From Candidatus Anammoxibacter sp. (GTDB taxonomy: Bacteria > Planctomycetota > Brocadiia > Brocadiales > Anammoxibacteraceae), in assembly GCA_021777055.1 (NCBI GenBank), contig JAIQZO010000114.1, positions 42,329 to 106,328 of the forward strand: a stretch of DNA of 64,000 nt. Reading direction: 5' to 3'. Position 1 is the stretch's first letter. Each line of letters starts with the position of its first letter. Below the pieces are notes generated by a model. That model was not told the DNA's origin. It saw only the letters and a list, made by a program, of their open reading frames with translations, and did not search any database. The position numbers and the translations under genes were made by a program. This document shows positions 9,833-19,810 of the stretch, piece after piece.

Positions 9833-9880
9833 AGCCTAACAATCGAATTGAGCGGTTTATTTGCTCAAATGACTGATTAG
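9833..9880 (-). repeat. attC-like half site, copy 2 (GTTAGGC end)
   Basis: Plus strand GCCTAACAATCGAATTGAGC followed by GGTTTATTTGCTCAAATGACTG; it matches the copy at 362-405 with only a few differences (one A inserted, four or five substitutions). On the minus strand it ends in TTGTTAGGC just upstream of the methyltransferase start. See the copy-1 entry for the attC interpretation and its weakness. Confidence 0.35.
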
Positions 9881-10052
9881 AATTATTGCTTCTATCCTTT
9901 TTATTCATCAACTCGGTTTTTTAACTTTTTCAATTTCATGCAAAAGCTTAATTTAGAAGTACTTTCTGGTCCCAATGTTTGTTCGTTGTATTTGGTGGTT
10001 ATTCTGAACGTTTCTAATGTTTCTTTTAGGGTGCATATTTAAGGACTTCTAG

Positions 10053-10260
10053 TTATGCCGACGTATCTACTTTGTCAAGAATTTCATCTACTCTCGCAAA
10101 TACTAAATCTTCCAACAAATCCTCAGTAAGTAGAAGCTTTACATTGTAATACTAGTAAATCTTTCAAAATGACTATGGGTGTTTCCTGCACTTTAAAAGT
10201 AATATTAGAAATTACCAGTTTCATTTTAGAACCGCATACATGGCATTTTATAAAGATCAC
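10053..10260 (-). pseudogene. YgiT-type zinc-finger (MqsA-like antitoxin) remnant
   Basis: The minus-strand frame from a GTG at 10260 reads IKCHVCGSKMKLVISNITF, then VQETPIVILKDLLVLQC, followed by a stop. A shift of frame continues EDLLEDLVFARVDEILDKVD to a TAA at 10053. Together these reproduce a YgiT-type small zinc-finger protein, whose usual layout is CxxCG, a short strand region, CxxC and a helical tail. The second CxxC is lost (C-K-A-S) at the frameshift. Such proteins are usually paired with a DUF4258 or MqsR toxin; I do not see a toxin frame upstream. It is best read as a decayed toxin-antitoxin remnant. Confidence 0.6.
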
Positions 10261-10718
10261 ATTTTAGTAATTTTAAATTAGTTGTTAATCCGGGTCAACT
10301 CCATTTTTTTAGAGAGAAATTGTACCTAATCCTTATGGCCTAAAACCTACTGAAATAATAAAAATTTTTCTTTCGCACTCTTAAATTTAAACATTAATAT
10401 GGTAAAATACTTTTTTTTAATTATTTTGAAGAAGAGGTCTCCAAAACGAGCTATATGATTGTTCGTTTCTGTGCTACCCAGTCTCTCTAGATTTTTTATA
10501 TTTTCCGCATTGTTTATATTGCTCCAACAGGGTTGTTCATTGAAGAATCCTGTCTTTGATTGCAATCTTATTTTTAAAGATTGTATTTAAGTTCGTTTCT
10601 TTATCATATCCTGAAGTATATATTACTGTAAGGATATCTAAGGAGAAAGAGATAAAACCAGAGAATTGGTAAAAAAGAATTTGAAACGATTGACTAGGGG
10701 GATGATAGATTAAATCAG

Positions 10719-11162
10719 AGGCTTATTAAGATTACCCAACAGATTGCAGATGCACCTCCAATCCACATAAACAAAGTTTGTGACGATTGGCGCAAGGTCA
10801 AAGCAGCATACCGTTTTCGCAAAATGGCAACGTAAATCATCAAGACATTATAGTAGTTTATGCACAGACAACAAAGGACCGAGCTAAGTGCGAAAAGACT
10901 ATCTTCACAATTCAAGCACACTCATATCATTGCAATGAATAAACATGGTTTAATGGTTCAAATACTAGCTGGCTTAACTACCTATCTGTTGATTTCTATC
11001 TATTGCCACAACAATTTTGATGAAAAGGTATCAATCAAACTCGTTAGAGAATTAAGAATCAAAATCGTAAACGAATTGCAACAGCCTAATTCCAATACTT
11101 TGCCAACAGAAAACAGTACTTCTGATGATCAGAAAGTTAATTATGTATACGCAAATACCTAA
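10719..11162 (+). pseudogene. Decayed IS4-family transposase
   Basis: Two separated fragments of one transposase are visible. From 10719 the frame reads RLIKITQQIADAPPIHINKV then CDDWRKVKAAYRF, the N-terminal DNA-binding segment of IS4/Tn5-like transposases, and ends at a TAA at 10833. From about 10920 another frame reads NKHGLMVQILAGLTTYLLIS and continues to 11162, matching the C-terminal helix region of IS4-family enzymes. The DDE catalytic core is missing. No terminal inverted repeats were identified. It marks an old insertion between the lone methyltransferase and the surface-protein array. Confidence 0.6.
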
Positions 11163-11181
11163 CCGGGCGATACTGGATTTT

Positions 11182-12648
11182 TCATTTCTTGTCGTTGTTC
11201 AATTGATTTATAGTTTTGATTCTTGCCTCAAGTGCGTAAAGTCTCTGGAGTACGAGTTCGTTTTGGGCTTCTTTTTTACTCAACCGCTTATGCATTTGCT
11301 CTATATATATATGTGCTTTTTCAAGTTCTTCTAAAACTCCCATCATTTTCTCGCTTACATTGATAACCGCATCACCATCTTCATTATGAACTCCAGGTCC
11401 CACAGAGCTAAGATATTTGTTCTTCCACATAAAAGCAGCATGTTCTTCAATAGACTCCAATTTGTAATCGTTTTCAAAAACATAATCAGGGTGCACTTGA
11501 CCACTTACTGTCGTAGAAATGGCCCCATTGACATTTAAACCGGTTGAATCAAATGTGGCAAATATAACACTGCCTACACCGGCAAGTTTGAACTCATCAT
11601 CACCAAATATAATTTGGGATTGTGGGGTATCGCTAGAGTCAACTCCAAGCACCCTACGATTGTCTGAATTAGATTTAATTCTCAACTGAACGGGATCGTT
11701 ACTCGAGCTTTCCGTGTAACACTTGACTACACCAGAACGGCTAATATGAAAGGGACCATCAGGGGAATCAGTTCCAAAACCAACATCACCATTATCACTC
11801 GCGACGAAAAGACTGGTCGTGCTACCTGTCGCCAAAACATGTAAAGTAGATGTCCCCGTGGCTTCAGGGCCAATTAAGGCATTACCATCTATATGTAACA
11901 TTGCAAGGGGCTCAAAACCATTTGCAATTCCAATACCTACGTTGCCAACACTACTAATTAAAAAAGCATGATCATTTGCATCAGAAGGATCCGCAACATC
12001 GAAGATTCCATCTGGGGTCGCCGTTCCAAGACCAACATCACCGTCTGCCGCGATGTAAAGGCTATTAGTCGGAGCATTAGGTACGATCTTAAATGGAAGC
12101 TTGCTTCCATTAGTTACATCACGAACAAAAAAATTTGCCTCATTGCCTGCAACATCCCATATTTGCGGTGAAAATCCAGAACTTCCATCTTGTTCTAGCC
12201 TTAATGTTGGGGAATTTCCTTCTTTATTATGAATGTTTACTAATGGAGTGTTAGTATTAATACCAATTCGTCCACCATCATCAACATAGAGTGAATTTGA
12301 TGGTGCGCTTGCCTCTATTGTAAAAGGAATTGTATTGGCATCAAGGTCCTCAATTGAAAATTTGTTTGCACCGCCGTTTGCGCTTTCATTAACAGTTATT
12401 TGCCAGTCTCTTGAGGGAAAGCTTGAAGAGCTACTCGTGTCCATAAATCTTATGCGCAGATTATTTTCTTTTAAACGCAATGTATCAAAGTTAAAATTTT
12501 CACCACTGTTGCAGTCAACACCCAAACACTCACTTCCGACGACAATCAGATCATCTTGTATTTTCTGATCCGCCATTGCATCTGTCGCAAAGAGAGCTCC
12601 AACCACTACAATTACCACATTAAAAAAAGATAATCTCTTTTTCTTCAT
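11182..12648 (-). CDS. Exported tail-fibre-like protein with S74-type C-terminus
   Basis: Protein of 488 aa. It has a signal peptide (MKKKRLSFFN... ending ATDAMA). The middle contains several beta-repeats of the type IGINTNTPLVNIHN, VGLGTATPDGIFDV and VGFGTDSPDGPFHIS, common in phage tail-fibre-like and large exported bacterial proteins. The C-terminus has HPDYVFENDYKLESIEEHAAF followed by a coiled coil ending in LYALEARI, which resembles the intramolecular chaperone (peptidase S74-like) domain that trimerises beta-helical fibres and may cleave itself. The start overlaps the stop of the upstream 12645-13103 gene by four bases, so the pair is an operon. Role: cell-surface fibre or adhesin, inferred. 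Confidence 0.7.
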   Translation of the reverse strand: MKKKRLSFFNVVIVVVGALFATDAMADQKIQDDLIVVGSECLGVDCNSGENFNFDTLRLKENNLRIRFMDTSSSSSFPSRDWQITVNESANGGANKFSIEDLDANTIPFTIEASAPSNSLYVDDGGRIGINTNTPLVNIHNKEGNSPTLRLEQDGSSGFSPQIWDVAGNEANFFVRDVTNGSKLPFKIVPNAPTNSLYIAADGDVGLGTATPDGIFDVADPSDANDHAFLISSVGNVGIGIANGFEPLAMLHIDGNALIGPEATGTSTLHVLATGSTTSLFVASDNGDVGFGTDSPDGPFHISRSGVVKCYTESSSNDPVQLRIKSNSDNRRVLGVDSSDTPQSQIIFGDDEFKLAGVGSVIFATFDSTGLNVNGAISTTVSGQVHPDYVFENDYKLESIEEHAAFMWKNKYLSSVGPGVHNEDGDAVINVSEKMMGVLEELEKAHIYIEQMHKRLSKKEAQNELVLQRLYALEARIKTINQLNNDKK

Positions 12649-13103
12649 TTTTGAGCCCTCCTGTTTTCTTTAATCATACCAAGATCAAGAGCCACTTGAC
12701 CGTCAATAATTCTAAAGGTACCGCTTTGACGCACACCTTTATTGATATATGTCCGATTATTTTCTCCCCTGCCATTATCCAATTTGTCCCGCACTTCCAA
12801 AAGTTCATCTGTCGCTGCACTAATTTGGTAGTTATAGATTCCATCCACTACCCTGCCAAATTGTTCTAAATCTATATAAGGAAAAGCTGACTCAGAGAAA
12901 ACTTGTGCGTTAAACCCATCTGGACCAGAGATTGATAACGTAATATTCTTTAAAATACGATTTTGTTGAAAACTTACCCTAGTACCAAAAATCTGTTCGG
13001 TTGCAATAGGTTTTATTAACCCTTCCCCATTTACATGAAAAGAGACGCTAGATAAGCCTATAAAAAAGCTCGCAGTAGCAATTATTAACAGTTTCTTTAG
13101 CAT
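12645..13103 (-). CDS. Small exported protein paired with the tail-fibre-like gene
   Basis: Unrecognised protein of about 152 aa from the ATG at 13103. That start is preferred over the longer frame beginning at 13217 because it begins MLKKLLIIATASFFIGLSSV, a good signal peptide, and follows GAAAGGGGAAGC, a strong ribosome binding site. The mature part (FGTRVSFQQNRILKNITLSI, then SGPDGF and a segment with GIYNYQISA) looks beta-rich. This family, usually next to S74/tail-fibre-like proteins, is familiar to me only by context. Its TGA overlaps the next ATG. It may assist folding, export or anchoring of the fibre protein. Confidence 0.6.
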   Translation of the reverse strand: MLKKLLIIATASFFIGLSSVSFHVNGEGLIKPIATEQIFGTRVSFQQNRILKNITLSISGPDGFNAQVFSESAFPYIDLEQFGRVVDGIYNYQISAATDELLEVRDKLDNGRGENNRTYINKGVRQSGTFRIIDGQVALDLGMIKENRRAQK

Positions 13104-13217
13104 AATACAGCTTCCCCTTTCTAAACAAGCTAAGATTATAAGTTTGACACAAGCCTTATTTTCAGAGTCTTTTTGTTGAAATATAACAGTTTTGGTCTTC
13201 CCTCTTTTGGATAACAT

Positions 13218-13760
13218 AAATCTGTTTCTCGTCCTAAAAAATTTTTCCTATTTGAACACGACCAAAATAAGCTGTCATAATAAATGTTGAAAATAACGAA
13301 TATAGTATTCCATTAAAATATGGAGAATTACTTTTTTTAAAATTAATCCTAGGACTCAGAGATAGAGATACCTAGATTTCTTTGACCAGAGATATCATCT
13401 TTATTTTGTCGACATTTTTTTAGAATGCTAAACTAATATTATAACATGTTGGTGCAAAAAAACACCAAGCAGACCTTTAAGTTCTATAATAACCGTAGCT
13501 TAACAAATAATTTGGATAAAGCGTGTGCGGATGTGTCCGTCCGCCGCAACTTCGATGATAACAGATCGTTTGCTGCATTTTTGCATTTTATTTGAAGCTT
13601 TTAAGTGGTAGTCAATTTTGAACATAACATTTAATTCTCAAAAGATTAAAATCTGTATACGGAAAAGCAGGTATTTACGGCTGGAATTCGTTTGCCGTAG
13701 TGGGGAGAACTTCCGCTAAATATAGACCTGAATAGGCCAAGTTATTTACACGCAAGCCAT
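13218..13760. other. Intergenic region with a degenerate repeat
   Basis: No coding frame recognised. About 32 bases near 13717-13750 (TAGACCTGAATAGGCCAAG and flanks) resemble 20245-20278 (TAAGCCTGAATAGACTAAAT) with roughly eight mismatches. Both lie at the edge of the carboxypeptidase-regulatory-domain gene pair. The significance is uncertain. Confidence 0.35.
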
Positions 13761-14906
13761 TTATTCGCTTCCGTTATTTCTTAAATTATCTAATTGGTTC
13801 AGGTCGTTATATAAAGCATTCACAGAAGGCCTAATAACAACCCTAACTTTACGCTCAAGATTGCCAGCTGTGATACTTAAAACTGCTATACCCGGCTCAC
13901 TATCCAATGTGCTTATCTTCAATGTGGCAAGACCTTCTTTGTTTGTAGTAACAGTATCTTCAAACTCAATCTTTTCACACCCGCGGATACAATTTATCTT
14001 TAAATCTGTCACACACGCTTTCCTTCTGCCCTTCCACACATGGATTCTAATAATTCTATCACGAATTGGTTTCATAATCAAAAGACGTGTGGAAACCCTG
14101 ATACGGCTTGGTATACCACCTCCTTCACATTCCTCAACCTCCGGTGTTGAACCGGGTACTGGCGTCGGACTTGAATCAGGTGTTGGCGTTGGTTCCTCTC
14201 CATTTGTCAACAAGGCAATATCATGATCTGTTTTATTAAATGCAGATATTAATACAATATCTCTCTTTTTCGCAAAGCCACCTTTCTCCGCAAATAAATC
14301 ATATTCGCCAGACGGGGCAGCTATAAAAAAGGTTCCATCTCTATCCGTAACATCAGTTGCAATTTCATCAGCTTTATTTTTTAGGGTTACCAAGGCCCCC
14401 TGTATACGTAGTTCAGTTGTTTCGCTAACTACAACTCCAGATAGAAATCCAAAACTATCTTTACTTTCTTTGAATATAGCGGCTTGCGCACCTGCTCTTT
14501 TAGTGGAAATATTTGCATTGTTTTCCAAAAGGATGGGAGATAATTCAAAATCAAAGGTTGATATCTCGTTTGTCAGAATAGTAATTTCCTGTAAACTCTC
14601 CTTAAAACCCGTTTTTGAAACAATAAGATCATAATCACCTACAGGGGCTATTATTGTAAATTGGCCCTCCTCTGATGATAAAACGCTGGAAACAACCTCA
14701 TTTTCACGCTTTAATTCAACACTTGCCCCTGATATCTCCTTACCGTTTGTACTATGAGTAATAAGACCATTAATAGTTCCGGTTAAAGAGCTTTGAGCGT
14801 TAACAGGCTGAAAGAAGGCGCCATCAGCTATTATTATGCTTATATACGTAATCAGAAGAAAAAAAACCATTCCAATCTTAAATCTATTTTTCTTTGGATC
14901 GTTCAT
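13761..14906 (-). CDS. Exported CarboxypepD_reg-like repeat protein
   Basis: Protein of 381 aa with an N-terminal membrane/signal helix (about residues 10-30). Two carboxypeptidase-regulatory-like beta-sandwich domains follow: INGLITHSTNGKEISGASVE at about 43-120 and a second with LSGVVVSETTELRIQGALVT at about 150-230. A proline/threonine linker (EEPTPTPDSSPTPVPGSTP) separates them from a C-terminal ~120-residue region with several cysteines and basic residues. Domains of this class mediate protein or carbohydrate contacts in surface proteins. It is followed on the same strand, 77 bases away, by the 1608-aa paralogue and probably arose with it. Confidence 0.75.
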   Translation of the reverse strand: MNDPKKNRFKIGMVFFLLITYISIIIADGAFFQPVNAQSSLTGTINGLITHSTNGKEISGASVELKRENEVVSSVLSSEEGQFTIIAPVGDYDLIVSKTGFKESLQEITILTNEISTFDFELSPILLENNANISTKRAGAQAAIFKESKDSFGFLSGVVVSETTELRIQGALVTLKNKADEIATDVTDRDGTFFIAAPSGEYDLFAEKGGFAKKRDIVLISAFNKTDHDIALLTNGEEPTPTPDSSPTPVPGSTPEVEECEGGGIPSRIRVSTRLLIMKPIRDRIIRIHVWKGRRKACVTDLKINCIRGCEKIEFEDTVTTNKEGLATLKISTLDSEPGIAVLSITAGNLERKVRVVIRPSVNALYNDLNQLDNLRNNGSE

Positions 14907-14983
14907 TTATACAACCTTTTATTTAATATGCTCTATAGTACGTACCTTACTATGGATGTAGTTTACACTTAAACAACATCCGC

Positions 14984-17900
14984 TTACTTGTCTGTTAGAC
15001 TAAAATTAATTCCACTCCTATCTTCACCATCCAAAATAATATCTTTTGCCTTTTCAAAGTTTCCCGTACCGTTGAAGAAGCTCTGCTTAAACCTCAGACT
15101 ATCCCCAGCCCATATACGATACGTACCGTTAGGCAGGCAAATGGAATAGTTACCGTTAAAGTCTGTGCTTCCACTGCCGGCAAGCTGTCCGTTATCTGAT
15201 CTAAAGGCCCGAACTTTTATACCCACCGCCGCAGTTAAGCCATTATCAACAAGTACTCTTCCATTGATGCATACCCCTTGTTCTAATACAAAATCAGCAG
15301 ATTCCTCTTTTCCTGAAGATATATTAATAACGTCCGCAAATGAAAAGAAACCTCTATTGTCATAATATTCCAGTAAGTATTTCGCTTTGTTATCTGTGTG
15401 AGCTGCACTTAGTCTATAGTTACCTGGCGGCAGAGAGATACTGTAGTTTCCTTCCTTATCTGTGAAATTAAAGCCTGCCAAGTTTGCCTTCTCAAAACCC
15501 GTATTACCATTTGAACCAGATCTAAATGCGTTGACTTCTATCCCGTCAAGGGGTATGTTATTAATGTCAGTTATCTTACCTTTAATAACGCCTCGGCCTT
15601 TAGACAATATAATGTTAGAGATGGCAAGTTCGCCCTTTTCAGTAACTTCTATGGGTGTCGCAACATCCATATCAATAAAATCGCTACCATTGGGAGCCAT
15701 ATAGTTGATACGATAGCTACCTATAAAAAGATTAACGGAATACAGGCCATTACTGTCAGTAAAAGAGCTGTTTATCCAGACATCTGTATCAAAATTAAAA
15801 AGATCCACCTTTACACCAGGTATTCCCTTTCCATTTTCATCTGTAACAAGACCCTTTATAACAGATTCATTGCGTAGCCTGAAATTAGCATTTGCGTTTA
15901 CATCACTCTTTACCACTACAGGCTTAGCTAGCCCCAAAACAGTAGCATTATCAAAAAATTGGTCAACGTACTTTGTGCCTGCCGCATTTGTCCTGAGTGT
16001 ATAAACTCCAACAGGCACGTTGATAATGTAATTCCCTGCCCCATTTGTAACACTACTCCAAAGCCACGCACCTGACTCGAAATCATATATTTCCACGTTG
16101 ATTCCGGGAATAGGCATTTCGTTATCATTGTCAATTATTCTGCCAGCCACAAATCCACCCTCCAAGAATTCAACGTCAATGTTATTACCTTCTTCACTAC
16201 CTATAGTTATCCTGTCAGCGCTATCCCAATTAAAGCGCCCATTATAATATGTGGTTGCCAGACCAGATTCCTGTAATGGGATTATATTAATGCGGTATAC
16301 TCCTGCAGACAACCCGTTTATGGAAAATGTTCCTTCATTATCTGTGTATGCTGACCCTGACCATACTCCTGAATCAAAACCATATATGTTTACCCGAATG
16401 TCTGGCATAGGCTTACCAGAAGTGTCTCTCACCACACCTTTTAACGAGAAGCCCTCTTCAAGTATTATATCATTAAGCTTAATCTCTTCGTTTAATATGG
16501 CTTCTACTACATTTGCTTCATTCCAATTTTTAACATTATTGTAAAACTCACTTCCAATTCGATTTTGTCCACTTAATGGCAGAATAAAGAGCCTGTAACG
16601 TCCTGGTGGAACGGGAAGTGTGAAACTTCCGTCTTTATCACTAAGAGTATCCGCAACCTGAAGTGCGGAATCATAGTCAAATACCTGTATTCCAATATTT
16701 CCTATGCCGCTTTCATTACTGTCCTTAATTTTTCCGGTAATCCGCGCAACCGTTACTTCTAACGTAAAGTTTATATCTTTCACAGACTGAGTATCTATTA
16801 TTGTAATCGGAGAGGCCTTATCCCAGCCGTTTTTATTGTTAAACACAACTGCACTGAAGTCGGGATTGTTCTGGCCAGCAACTGCCCTGTATTTTCCCGG
16901 TAAAACAGATACCTTGTACCGACCATTTAAATCAGTTACACCAGAGTTGATCCAGCCATCAGTTTCAAAGTCAAATATACTTATCTTTATATTTTTTAGA
17001 GGACGATTATTACTATCCTTTACCATGCCAGAGATTGAGCTTCCCGACAACAAATTAAAATCTATATTTGATGGAACTTCACCGCTATCAACAGTGACTA
17101 ACTTAGCGCTGTTCCAACTTTTTCTTCCACTGTAATATTGGGATGCAAACCTGCCACTAATGTCAACGGCCCTTACTTTGTACTCTCCCGAAAACACAGT
17201 AATTGAATATTCCCCAGAATTGTTTGTGTCCACGGAACCTATTGATTGTCCTGTATTTGCATCATAAACTTCAATGGTTATTGCGTTAATAGGTTCGCTC
17301 GTATCCGTGTCCACCACCAAACCGGAAATAGGAATTCCAGCCAAAAGATCAAAATCAACGTTTGACATATCCTGTCCGTTCTCAGCAAAAACAGTATTTG
17401 CAAGTGAAGCTGATGTCGATTCGTTAAAGAATTGCATCACAAAATTACCAGCAGGATCAGAGGCCCTTACTCTGTACTTTCCAGTTGGCACCATTTCCGC
17501 AGTGTATATACCATTAACAGTTGTCGCGCTGCTTATCCATCTGTTATTGTCAAAGTCGAATATATCTATATTTGTCCCGCTTAGAAGCTTACCGTCAGAT
17601 TTAACTGTTCCAGAAATAGAACCTCCACTATCCAGTTCTATATTTATCTCTGAAACACTCTCCCCAACATCAACTGTAACAGGGGCCCCAGTACTTTCAT
17701 TATTACCACTGAAAAACTCCTTAGAAAATCCCTGTTCAGTTCCATCCGCTTCAACTAAGTAGACTCCATCAAATACCGCGACCTCATAGTTGCCAATATT
17801 ATCCGTCTCAGCCAGATTTATCCACGTACCAGAGTTGAAGTCAAAGATATTGATTAATATTCCACCTAAACCAACAGAACCGTTTTTAACACTTCCTGTA

Positions 17901-19810
17901 ATTAAACTCGTTTGGCCAATTGTAAGATCCACATCAAGAGTATCAGTATCTTCCATAACTACTACCGGAACCGCATTTTGCCAGTCTGAGTTTTCAAAGA
18001 ACACAGGTACAAAATCTGTATCAGCGGTGTCTACACCAACTTTCCATTCTCCTTCTTGCACTGATATAGAATATTTTCCTTCGGCATTGGTAACATCTGA
18101 CCCTCCCCAAAACCCTGACTCAAACTCAAACGCATCCACAACCATTCCAGTAACAGGGACATCAGAGGTATCTTTGACTATTCCCCTTATAAAACTGCGA
18201 TGAGACAAATTGAAATTAAGTTCAACGTCAACGTTATCCACAACAACGTTCTTTGATGATTCCTTAAAATTTGATCCTACAACATCAAGAGATACATTAT
18301 AATTACCTGGCAGCAAAAATATGGTGTATTCGCCATTAATATTTGACTTGCCAAAATTTATCAGGCGTTCAGTTTGTGAGTCAAACACATTAACAAACAT
18401 TTCATCCAGCGGTTTACCTCCATCATCTGTAATTTCACCGAAGACCTTTTGAACTGGAACACCAAATTCTATGGGTGCATCGTCAGGACTAATACTGCTC
18501 AAGTCCAGATTTGCCTGCAATAGTACTGTCGAGCCTAAAATATCGACAAAGATATCATACACACCCGGAGCAAGTACAATTTCAAAGTTACCATTATCAT
18601 CTGTATTCGCATACTTAATAGAACCTTCACTTTCAGTATTTACGACTTTTAATATTGCATCTGAAATCAGAAAACCGCCCGGACCGGATAGCTTTCCTTT
18701 TACAACAACACCGGGCTTCAAAATAAAGTTAATATTCTCTGTTATTTCTCCCGGGAGCACTTCTATTACCACGGCATCTGCAAATGTAAACGCATCCTCA
18801 AAAAACTTACCTATTAGATTGGTCCCGGAGGTATCAACACTTACCTTATACATCCCTGGTGCAAGAACTATTAGGTATTCGCCGTTTAAGTCAGTTACCG
18901 TTCCATTTCTAGATTCACCTGGACTATCCTCATTAAACGCGTCAACAAAGATATCTTCCAGAGGGGTATTTCCTTCATCTAGAACTCTGCCCTTTATCCC
19001 GGTATCTATGATGACCGGGGTATTAGTTGGTTGTAAGGTTGGCGAGCTTTGCGGTGTTACTGTTGCAGTAGGTGTAGCCACTGGTGTAGGTGTAGACATT
19101 GGTGTAGGTGTAGCCACTGGTGTTAGTGTTGCCACTGGTGTAGGTGTTTGTGTTGCCCCTGGTGCAAGTGTTGGTGTCGATTTCGGATTCGATTCTGATG
19201 AAGACGGATTAAACCAGTTTGTATTGTTACCAGAGTCAGAAGAATTTAATGGACGAAGCCTCTGCCCTCCTGATGCGTTTGCATCTTTAACATTCAGAAA
19301 CTCTAGAGACTGCATTCCGCCGTCCAGCAATACAAGGGCAAATTGACTCCCTGAAGAACTACTATGAAGGGAAAGCTCATTGCCATTTAATCCTTTTAAT
19401 TCCAGAGAGTTTGTTATGGTCTGTTTACTATTAATATCGATTAATAACGACCCCGCATTGTCTCCGGATTTTGTTATCTTGGAAAGGTTAAAGAACGTTG
19501 ATGTGCCGGTTATGGTTTGTTGGTTACCTACTCCGTTGAAACTTACTGTTCCACTGCCCGCGTCAAAAAATTCGCCTGTATCTGTCCAATTACCACCAAC
19601 GGTTATGGTACCTGTGGGAACGGCAACAATTCCCGAAATGTTTAAATCATCATCTATATTAATGGTAGAACCGTTTACTGTCAATTTTGTGCTATTATCA
19701 ACAGTAATTCCGGCACTATATATGTCACATGTACTTAAAACATATATACAAAAAAATAATACGCTTAATACAATTCTTCGTGTGGATTTTTGTTTTGAAT
19801 GTAAAGACAT
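14984..19810 (-). CDS. Giant surface protein with 14 CarboxypepD_reg-like repeats
   Basis: Protein of 1608 aa with a signal peptide (SVLFFCIYVLSTCDIYSAG). Residues about 30-200 form a beta-rich head with FNGVGNQQTITGTSTFFNLS, like autotransporter or adhesin passenger segments. A Pro/Thr linker with TPTPVAT repeats (about 205-265) leads to about 14 tandem ~95-aa units of the type GxVxDxxxxPLxxIxVxVFDF...T(D)xxGxYxIxVxPGxYxVxx, each a carboxypeptidase-regulatory-like beta sandwich. The repeats are diverged, so the array is old. The likely role is a long extracellular stalk or adhesin. The high-scoring frames on the opposite strand (for example 18471-19346) are compositional shadows of these repeats. 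Confidence 0.8.
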   Translation of the reverse strand: MSLHSKQKSTRRIVLSVLFFCIYVLSTCDIYSAGITVDNSTKLTVNGSTINIDDDLNISGIVAVPTGTITVGGNWTDTGEFFDAGSGTVSFNGVGNQQTITGTSTFFNLSKITKSGDNAGSLLIDINSKQTITNSLELKGLNGNELSLHSSSSGSQFALVLLDGGMQSLEFLNVKDANASGGQRLRPLNSSDSGNNTNWFNPSSSESNPKSTPTLAPGATQTPTPVATLTPVATPTPMSTPTPVATPTATVTPQSSPTLQPTNTPVIIDTGIKGRVLDEGNTPLEDIFVDAFNEDSPGESRNGTVTDLNGEYLIVLAPGMYKVSVDTSGTNLIGKFFEDAFTFADAVVIEVLPGEITENINFILKPGVVVKGKLSGPGGFLISDAILKVVNTESEGSIKYANTDDNGNFEIVLAPGVYDIFVDILGSTVLLQANLDLSSISPDDAPIEFGVPVQKVFGEITDDGGKPLDEMFVNVFDSQTERLINFGKSNINGEYTIFLLPGNYNVSLDVVGSNFKESSKNVVVDNVDVELNFNLSHRSFIRGIVKDTSDVPVTGMVVDAFEFESGFWGGSDVTNAEGKYSISVQEGEWKVGVDTADTDFVPVFFENSDWQNAVPVVVMEDTDTLDVDLTIGQTSLITGSVKNGSVGLGGILINIFDFNSGTWINLAETDNIGNYEVAVFDGVYLVEADGTEQGFSKEFFSGNNESTGAPVTVDVGESVSEINIELDSGGSISGTVKSDGKLLSGTNIDIFDFDNNRWISSATTVNGIYTAEMVPTGKYRVRASDPAGNFVMQFFNESTSASLANTVFAENGQDMSNVDFDLLAGIPISGLVVDTDTSEPINAITIEVYDANTGQSIGSVDTNNSGEYSITVFSGEYKVRAVDISGRFASQYYSGRKSWNSAKLVTVDSGEVPSNIDFNLLSGSSISGMVKDSNNRPLKNIKISIFDFETDGWINSGVTDLNGRYKVSVLPGKYRAVAGQNNPDFSAVVFNNKNGWDKASPITIIDTQSVKDINFTLEVTVARITGKIKDSNESGIGNIGIQVFDYDSALQVADTLSDKDGSFTLPVPPGRYRLFILPLSGQNRIGSEFYNNVKNWNEANVVEAILNEEIKLNDIILEEGFSLKGVVRDTSGKPMPDIRVNIYGFDSGVWSGSAYTDNEGTFSINGLSAGVYRINIIPLQESGLATTYYNGRFNWDSADRITIGSEEGNNIDVEFLEGGFVAGRIIDNDNEMPIPGINVEIYDFESGAWLWSSVTNGAGNYIINVPVGVYTLRTNAAGTKYVDQFFDNATVLGLAKPVVVKSDVNANANFRLRNESVIKGLVTDENGKGIPGVKVDLFNFDTDVWINSSFTDSNGLYSVNLFIGSYRINYMAPNGSDFIDMDVATPIEVTEKGELAISNIILSKGRGVIKGKITDINNIPLDGIEVNAFRSGSNGNTGFEKANLAGFNFTDKEGNYSISLPPGNYRLSAAHTDNKAKYLLEYYDNRGFFSFADVINISSGKEESADFVLEQGVCINGRVLVDNGLTAAVGIKVRAFRSDNGQLAGSGSTDFNGNYSICLPNGTYRIWAGDSLRFKQSFFNGTGNFEKAKDIILDGEDRSGINFSLTDK

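Noticed and set aside
10347..10565. 72-aa minus-strand frame
   Set aside because: Low-complexity translation with no family resemblance or ribosome binding site. I looked for a toxin partner of the YgiT relic here and did not see one.
11182..13103. Prophage tail-fibre module
   Set aside because: The tail-fibre-like repeats and S74-type end suggest phage, but both genes have signal peptides and no other phage structural, lysis or packaging gene is near.
16836..19346. Several long plus-strand frames (up to 291 aa) opposite the giant surface gene
   Set aside because: They are antisense to the carboxypeptidase-regulatory-like repeats, have no ribosome binding sites, and their residue composition follows the repeats. 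The same applies to frames opposite the 1153-aa gene at 22295-24955.
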